Below, piece after piece: positions 57,738 to 64,000 of a stretch of 64,000 bases of DNA. The translations under genes were made by a program, and so were the position numbers. The stretch lies in the NCBI GenBank assembly GCA_002270565.1, contig NQMI01000097.1, forward strand, positions 1 to 64,000. Reading direction: 5' to 3'. The notes below the pieces were generated by a model that had not been told where the DNA came from, made no database searches, and saw nothing but the letters and a program-made list of their open reading frames with translations. Origin of the DNA: Stenocarpella maydis. Its lineage: Eukaryota > Ascomycota > Sordariomycetes > Diaporthales > Diaporthaceae. The first letter of the stretch is position 1. Every line of letters starts with the position of its first letter.

Positions 57738-59120
57738 TCATTTCTCCTGAGTGATTACGGATCCTGAACAACCCTTGCTATTATTAACTTGGTTGTTGTT
57801 AACGGAAGTGCTGGTCCCGATATCTGCGCTTGTCTGCGCGCCAAAGGCTCGCTCCAGCGTGGAGTCCCATTCCCTCTGTAGGTCGGTTACGAGCTGAACC
57901 TCGGTGTCCAGCCTTCTCGAGCGGTTCGCAAATTCGATGAGACGGTTCAGGATGGTAATTTCACATTCTGGGTTTGTGTTAATCTCATGCTATGCATACC
58001 AGTGGTAGCGCGTCGTTGAAGCCCTCTCGCAAAAAGCAGGACCTGAGAAGATACTAACGGAGTTTCACACTGTACACAAAAATCTTGTACCCCAGCTGGA
58101 TCAAGTATAGCCCAGCATTCTTGTTGAGTGGTGTCAGCAGTGCTTTGTGTATGGCCTCAAATGGACTACAAGCCCGGGGAGCTTTTATCGGAGTTTCTCT
58201 TTTTACCTCGAGTACCACTATTGTGGCGTCCAACAATAGAATGATGATATTCACGATGATCAGTTGTGTGAGGATGCTCTTAACCTCTCGTAGCGAGGTG
58301 CTAGCCCTGGGACTAGCACACTGTCGGATACTTGGCTCGGCTCGAGCTCCGGGCTTCGAGTACCAGCCAAGCAAGTCTCGAGACTTCCACAGGTACAGCC
58401 CGGATAGGACGGTTTCCTGCGCGAAAAACACAGTGATGTTGATTCTCTCGAACACGCTGCACCCACTCCAGTGTCAACAGGTTTTTGCGGTAGTAACTGC
58501 GGCTCCCTAGAAGTGGCTAACCTGTAGGCCTGAGTCAATGTCACTGAGTCTGGTGAGCTCAGACGAGTCCCAATGGTGAGGACGGTGCCGGTGATGTGAA
58601 TTATCACGCCGTTGACTATTATCATCCACACTGGTACACATTAATCACCTACTACGGGCCCTGAGTGATAAATCCTGCACTTTTCCAAAGCATAAATGTC
58701 CGGGGATTTGACAGGGGATTGATACTCACAGACCACGCGCAGGACCTTCGGGTTGATGGCCAGTAGATGGAGGCGCGAGTAGAGGACCACCGACTGCCCG
58801 CTGACCATGAAAACCCAACCGATACATGAAATGACGCCATTTATCATCGTGTTGACCTGAGGCGCTGCAACGCTAATAACTTGCGAAGCCGAGCAGATGA
58901 GGATGCCGAGGGTCGATAATATCATTGCCCAGAAATAGAGAGTCCACAGCCTTTTGAATGTCAGGAAAACCATTGGGAACATCCCCACCGCATTCCATGT
59001 TGCGGCACCTAGGAAGCAGGCAACGAGGAAGCGTTCCCCTGATGACATTTTTCTCGTGTCCACGATATTGCTGGTGTCTACTCGCCGTAGGAGCGCCATG
59101 ATGGCGGTTGATGGCGACAT
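57738..59120 (-). CDS. DUF7703-like integral membrane protein
   Basis: The four-exon model is 59120-58730, 58630-58522, 58456-58059 and 57967-57738, 375 aa, in frame at all junctions (donors GTGAGT, GTTAGC, GTTAGT). Hydrophobic segments: FLVACFLGAATWNAVGMFPM, LYFWAMILSTLGILICSA, MINGVISCIGWVFMVSGQS, MIIVNGVIIHITGTVLTIG, FFAQETVLSGLYL and TQLIIVNIIILLLDATIV, about seven helices. GWVFMVSGQSVVLYSRLHLL matches the GW...GQSxVLYSRLHL signature I associate with fungal DUF7703 proteins. VFERINITVFFAQETVLSGL is the next conserved block. The soluble C-terminus (NRLIEFANRSRRL...) is helical and polar. Function unknown, probably plasma membrane. Intron 2's GTTAGC donor is weak but needed to keep the family block intact. 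Confidence 0.82.
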
Positions 59121-59695
59121 AGCTACGGGAGCTGATGATAGAAGAATGAGCCCTAGGGCTGGATCGTGGGTGAAAGGTTACCTACGACCAAGTCAATGAG
59201 AACGATCTTTCGGAGCTTCTAGTGTAGGCTTTAGGTGTTCTAGTGCTTCCATTTCCCATGCGCCTGCAATCATCCAATAGGGGGGTAACAGCAAACTCCC
59301 GCATTCAAACTTAAAATGCACAAACTCTGGGTGACAGCAGATCACGCCCGGGGCATACATCCGGGCATCATGGGTGGTCATCCTGAGATGCATCCTGACT
59401 CGGCGAATGCCTAGGGTTCAGCGTATCATGATTGGTATTGGGTTACATCCGGCCCCTGCGAAGGTACTGGCCACTAGGAAACGATCTTACACGTAATACA
59501 AGCCTGTCAGACCGGACATTGCAAAGGCGCGACGAGGCGAACGAGTCCCGTAGTTGGTAAACTGCGGTTGTATGTTATCCATATTTACCACGTACCTTCG
59601 TCTGACCTGTAAGCTGGCCGGACGATGCCACCTCGTAAAGGCGAGTTAACACCCATGCGGCTATCTATGTACATATGTGATGTGCGCCGAACCAC
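59121..59695. other. Intergenic spacer
   Basis: The spacer between the hydrolase stop and the membrane-protein start, both on the minus strand. A minus-strand frame at 59193-59393 is open but ends before a possible GTAACC donor and could not be joined to the downstream gene. Confidence 0.4.
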
Positions 59696-60900
59696 TCAGA
59701 AGTTGTTGAACCACCGGACGGCCTGCAGGAATGCAGACTCCTTCGCAAACTTCTGGACGGGATCTGAAACGTTTGCACGTACTCCAAAACCATGCTGAAC
59801 TCCGCTGTATAGATTTACCTGGTAGGGTGAGCTGATGTTGAGTAGCACCGCCTCTAGTTCGGCCCTCAGGGACGCCGGCATGAGGTCGTCATGGTCTGTG
59901 TCAAAAATAATGTCGTCAGTGTGCCGTGCTTCGTCGCCGCCTAGGGTCACAGTGTAGATGGCGCGAGTCATCCCAGGCAGCATGTCCGGAGGACCCTCGG
60001 ACCTTAGCGAGGTATAACTGAGGGGTAGATATATCTTACCAGCAGCGGCTACAGACGTTGCAGCACCAATCGCACTGACCTCCCCGTCCTCCCACAGGCT
60101 TGGGTGGGCAGCGAACGCCACATCCGCCTTGACCGTCCTGGCCGGGTCGACAAAGCGGAACGAGTAGCGCCCACCGAAGCAGTAGCCGGCCACGGCAACC
60201 TTGTTGACATTAAGCGTCCCGCGAAGATAGTTGACTGGTGGTCGGTCAGTGGCACGTGACGGGTAGAACCGAGATCAGCTTAAAGCAGGGCCGGCCTGGG
60301 ACGGCAATCCGAGCGGGGAACGTGAAAAAGATGGAGGGAGGCTCTTCCTGCAGGGACTAGTTACTCACTGGCACCCTCGACAATCGGGTCCGTGACTTCG
60401 GGGCCGTGAGCGGCCAGGAATTCAGTCGCGTTGAATCCTGGGTCATTCAGGTCCGACGGCGCAGGACTCCCCTGGAACATGTCCGGAGCAACAGTGACAA
60501 AACCGGCACGAGCGAACGAGTCGGCGAGGCTGGAGACAATTAGATACGCGCATCGAGCGGTGAGCACTTGTGGTGGGTGGGTCCAGGCTTGCTCACAGCT
60601 TGTTCTCGGTCAGGTTGATGCCAAACACGTCAGTCAGGTACAGCACCGCCCCGCCATTCGTGTCTGGTGCATCGGCGCCCGGTTTGGTGATATAGTAGGT
60701 TGCTGGTCTCATCTGTCAGGTGGCTTCCTAGGGTTCTTGCAGATTGTGTACTGACTCCCATTGACGACTGCTTCAGCGCCAACTGGCTCTCCGGTGTGTG
60801 CGACGATGGACGTATCGCCATCAATGGGACGGTCGGACGTGCAACCGAAAGAAGGCGAGGCCAGGAGCGGGGCCAAAAAAAGGATCTTGCCCAACATCAT
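59696..60900 (-). CDS. Secreted dienelactone hydrolase family protein
   Basis: The five-exon model is 60900-60756, 60702-60597, 60529-60369, 60234-59696 and no further exon found (four introns were tested, three used), 316 aa, in frame throughout. A signal peptide MMLGKILFLAPLLASPSFG is predicted, so it is probably secreted. The alpha/beta-hydrolase order is clear: TTYYITKPG, AVLYLTDVFGINLTENKL, ADSFARAGFVTVAPDMFQGS, then the nucleophile motif GYCFGG (Cys near residue 155), Asp in DTDHDDL and His in GVQHGFG (near residue 285). This Cys-Asp-His set is that of dienelactone hydrolases, which open cyclic ester lactones in aromatic degradation. Fungal homologues are broad and the true substrate is unknown. 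Intron acceptors CCAG, CTCCAG and ACCAG fit well. Two ATGs in tandem start it. Confidence 0.87.
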
Positions 60901-61928
60901 GGTGATGTTGTGAGAACTTGCGAGGGATAAAACGACTGAAGGTTTGGCGAAAGTCCAAGAGATGTGATGAAGCAGATTGAGCCCTGGTGTTTGAAAGGCA
61001 AACCACGAAGGGACCGAGAGGAGGGTGGTAATCTGTTAGATGCGACACTGCGGGATTATATGTGCCCATCACGGCCGGAGACGTGCTCCGTCTTCGAAGT
61101 CGATATTGCTACCCATCCCTGCCTCGTTGCCAAGACTGCTTAATTACTAGGGCTTTCCTGCAGCATCTAGTTTCCTTCAATCGGTGCCTCGCCCCGAGCT
61201 GGGAAAGTGGTTCGCACGACAGGGCATTAGAGTTTTGATGCCCGCTAAAGCCGAGGGTGTGATTGCATCATCGAATATGGCAAATCGATTAGTAACTTCG
61301 CCTTTGTGAACCCCACTTTCATTCTTTGTTGTCAAGGGGGACTGACCGCAAAAACCGATCCTCCTGTTGATAAATGCCAGATAAAGAGCACTTCACTCAT
61401 CCATTACTCCGTAAGGATCGTTTAACTCGAATCCTGTATCTGCGTTTGAAAATTCATCTCAAATCATGTTGCCAAATCCGGAACTCGGGCGCCAAACGTC
61501 GTGATGGGGCGCTGTCGGCGTCTAGTTATCAGGCATGTGATCGTCAGCTCAACATCTATGTTCTCGTGGTGGACCACTCTCCGAGGTGTGGCTTGGAAGC
61601 ACTTGTATCCACACTAGAGTACACGCCATGGTTCCCTGCCTAGCTATTTCGTTACAAGCGAGAATCACTGTATCGCCAAGTTTGGGTACTACTAACACAT
61701 ATGCTGTTGAACCATGTGAGTGTCGACCGGTTCGTGCTCTGCCGCCAAGCTCGACTCCAATATTGAATGGCGCATCCGACTGCTTCAAAACCAAGTCTGT
61801 AAGAGAATGATACCCTGGGGTCCAGTACATGATGTTCAGTTGGTCAATATTGAGTTTCCATGCAGCTACTTCTAAGCAAAACTTGCGGTATGGAGATGAT
61901 CGATTTTTCTAAATACTTGGATTGGTGA
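60901..61928. other. Intergenic spacer
   Basis: A 1.0-kb spacer between the dehydrogenase stop and the hydrolase start (both minus), so it should hold the hydrolase promoter and the dehydrogenase 3' region. Short frames at 61374-61830 overlap on opposite strands and show no family. Confidence 0.4.
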
Positions 61929-63310
61929 TCATCTGATTGTTGCCAGATATCCATCCTTCTGACGGCCGTATTCTGTGGTCAACAACACCTTCATACCCCC
62001 TGGGATCTTGTGCTCGTTGAATTTTGCGTAACAATCAGAGATGTTCTCGAAGTCGTCTGTTCACCGGTTTAGTACCTCTATTCTCATAGCCTCCTCTGGT
62101 GAGATGGCAAAGAGCTTACCTTCGTAGGTGAACAGCCAGGATGGATCATACTTGCCCTGGACCACCAAGTCCAAGAGGAACGGGTGGTATCTCTGGGCCA
62201 TGAGCTGTCCTCCGCGGAGAGTGATGGTCTTCTCCATGAGCATGCCGATAGGGAACGAATGAGTCTCGAAGAAGAAGTCGCCAATCAGAGCAACGTTGCC
62301 GCACTTCCTCGTGGCCTTGAGCACCGCCGAGACGGTGTCTCCGCTGTCCCCCTCAAGCATGGTATCCCGCAGGAACCTGTGCTTGGGGCTCACCGCGCTC
62401 CTGAAACCACTCGCCTCGACGCCCCGGTCCAGGCCGCCGGGCTGGACGGACAATATGTAGTCGGCAACGTCCTGGTGCTTGTTGATGTCGACGGGCTCCA
62501 GACCAAAGGACTTGGCCAGCTCCAGCCTCTGCGGGTCAAGGTCGACAATGTAGACCTTCTTTGCCTTGCGGATATCCTTCGCGAGCCGCGCGATGGACAT
62601 GCCGATGGGCCCGGCACCCCAGACGCCGACCACGTCCCCCTCGCCGATCTCGGCCAGCTCGCAGCCATGCCAGGCGGTCGTCGTCACGTCCGCCAGCCCG
62701 ACGAGCTTCTTGGGGTCGATGCCGTGCGGCGCCTTGACGCACACCAGGTCCGCGTTCGGCACGCGGCAGTACTCGGCCTGGTCGCCCGGGTACCCGCCCG
62801 TGATGTGCGAGTACCCAAAGATCCCGGCCAGGCGGTGGCCGTAGAGGTTCTCCATCTCCTTGCTGGGGTTCGTCCTGTCGCAGAGGGAGTACTCCTTCCT
62901 CTGGCAGTACTCGCAGTCGCCGCAGGCGATGACGGGGAGGATGATGACGCGGTCGCCGGGGGCCAGGTTCTTGACGTCGGGGCCAACCTCATCGACGATG
63001 CCGATGGCTTCGTGGCCCATGATGTCGCCTTTCTGCATGGCGGCGTTCAGTTCGCCTACATACATGTGCAGGTCAGATCCGCAAATGGTGCAGTGGGTTA
63101 CGTGCACGATGGCATCTCCTGGCGCCGTTATGCCCGGGCGGGGTACGGTGCCCAACGTGATGGACTTTGTCCCTGTCCATTGGGCCGCCTTCATGTGCTC
63201 GCCGCTGGGATGCGGCTTGTATTGGGTGGTTGCGATCTTGCTGTGTGAAGTCAGTGATGGGAATAAGAGCTTGAGCAGAATGAGTGGACGTACGCGGAAA
63301 GTGCTGCCAT
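61929..63310 (-). CDS. Zinc-dependent alcohol/formaldehyde dehydrogenase-like (MDR family)
   Basis: The three-exon model is 63310-63294 (17 nt), 63240-62120 and 62056-61929, 421 aa, in frame. Donors are GTACGT and GTAAGC; intron 1 has a CTGAC branch. Catalytic zinc ligands are Cys59 (HCTICGSDLH) and His82 (GHEAIG). The structural zinc Cys set is CGDCEYCQRKEYSLC (residues ~112-126). GVWGAGPIGM is the NAD-binding loop, followed by KKVYIVDLDPQRLELAKSFG, with Asp at the end of beta-2 pointing to NAD rather than NADP. The extra segment after EASGFRSA (KHRFLRDTMLEGDSGD) is like the insertion of glutathione-independent formaldehyde dehydrogenase-type enzymes, so that subgroup is favoured. Substrate is unproven. 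The C-terminus MKVLLTTEYGRQ is recovered only by splicing intron 2; the unspliced frame would lose it. Confidence 0.9.
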
Positions 63311-64000
63311 GTTTAATGATGGAGGTGGAAATGTGTTGTCGAGTTTCTAGTTGCAATATGTTTTGCCCTACGGCTGATCAAAATACGAGACCGAAAGCAA
63401 GCGAATTTATACTTAAGTGTCTTGCAATGCTTTCTGTTTGCATGCATGCGCCCGGAAGATGAAGTCCGCAATAATGGGCGTCAATGAAGTCGCTCAGCTC
63501 TTCAGGAATAAATGTTCCTAACCTGACGTTGTCATGAGCGGACCATTTCGATCAGCCCCGGGTCCCTGGCCCCTGAGCCGGGCAATGTCTTCACTCTTAG
63601 ATCATGAGTCTTGGCGAGGTTGGAACCTTCTGGGGGCTGGGTCGGACTACACTCCGTCTAAAAGGAATCCAAAAGTGGTGCAGTGATAACTATCGCCATG
63701 TCCAAAAAGTGGGAACCAAAGCTTTGGGTCTCTAAAATTCTACGGGTGTCGATTCCTTGAGTGTAGTGTTTTGAATGCACCGTCGACAGCCGGCTTTACC
63801 AAGCATTTATTGTACAGCGGCACATGGTTTACCGAAAAGAAAAGACAAGAAGAGACAACAAAATTCTGTGTGCCTGGTGTTTCCCTCTAAGCGGCTCAGC
63901 CAGCCTGAACCATCTATAAGTTGCTAACAAGTGGATGGTTCAGGCATTGCCAGACACCATGCAGCCACAATCGACCAACCTCTTGACAAGTTTCAAAATT
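63311..64000. other. Upstream region of the dehydrogenase gene
   Basis: Normal composition, with no gene seen up to the window end. It contains an imperfect inverted repeat: AACCATCTATAAG at 63909 and ATGGTT around 63935 within AGCCTGAACCATC / GATGGTTCAGGC. Confidence 0.45.
63901..63948. repeat. Short inverted repeat
   Basis: CCTGAACCATC and its complement GATGGTTCAGG are separated by about 20 bases. This could form a hairpin or be a palindromic protein site in the dehydrogenase upstream region. Confidence 0.6.

Noticed and set aside
62184..63248. 354-codon plus-strand frame opposite the zinc dehydrogenase
   Set aside because: It is a mirror frame caused by GC-rich third positions of the real gene. 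It has no motifs, while the minus strand has all the zinc ligands and consistent splicing.

Overview
The window is nuclear DNA of a filamentous ascomycete (Pezizomycotina). The evidence is short genes with 50-155 nt introns (GT...AG, with CTGAC/CTAAC-like branch sites), fungus-specific families (PTH11/rhodopsin-like, NmrA-like, DUF7703- and DUF7492-like proteins) and transposon blocks rich in TpA whose reading frames are broken mainly by C-to-T and G-to-A changes, the signature of repeat-induced point mutation (RIP). It is a two-compartment region: gene-bearing islands of normal composition (about 21.05-35.5 kb and 52.4-64 kb) alternate with AT-rich nests of dead transposons (1-21.05 kb and 35.53-52.35 kb).

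Transposon block 1 holds a minus-strand Ty3/Gypsy chromovirus (about 340-3590). Next is a very large minus-strand Gypsy element (about 3593-15955) framed by direct repeats, with an extra long reading frame downstream of the integrase; its pol is interrupted at 10844 by a TGTTAAACGG-type repeat and a 550-base assembly gap. The block then has LTR-like leftovers, another TGTTA repeat copy and a complete pogo/Fot1 DNA transposon with terminal inverted repeats (19194-21044). Transposon block 2 holds a plus-strand Gypsy (about 35.53-43.93 kb). A Ty1/Copia element with two apparently identical 211-bp LTRs and a TATTA target duplication sits inside it (36851-42306). A second copy of that Copia family (44236-50909) and a degraded Tc1/mariner transposase (50938-52350) follow.

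Gene island 1 carries a fungal protein kinase with a long N-terminal extension (23805-26563, minus), two small tandem paralogs of unknown function (27375-27889 and 28772-29166, plus), a secreted DUF7492-like protein with a predicted N-terminal histidine (29738-30799, minus) and a PTH11/rhodopsin-like seven-helix protein (34192-35483, plus) right against transposon block 2. Gene island 2 carries an NmrA-like oxidoreductase-fold protein (53786-54901, plus) and three co-oriented minus-strand genes: a DUF7703-like membrane protein (57738-59120), a secreted dienelactone hydrolase (59696-60900) and a zinc alcohol/formaldehyde dehydrogenase-like enzyme (61929-63310). For the kinase, rhodopsin-like, NmrA, DUF7703, hydrolase and dehydrogenase genes I assembled exon models whose lengths stay in frame through every junction. 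No secondary-metabolite core enzyme, CRISPR array or rRNA gene was seen. Several single-N positions fall at homology breakpoints, so some mosaic structures may be assembly joins.
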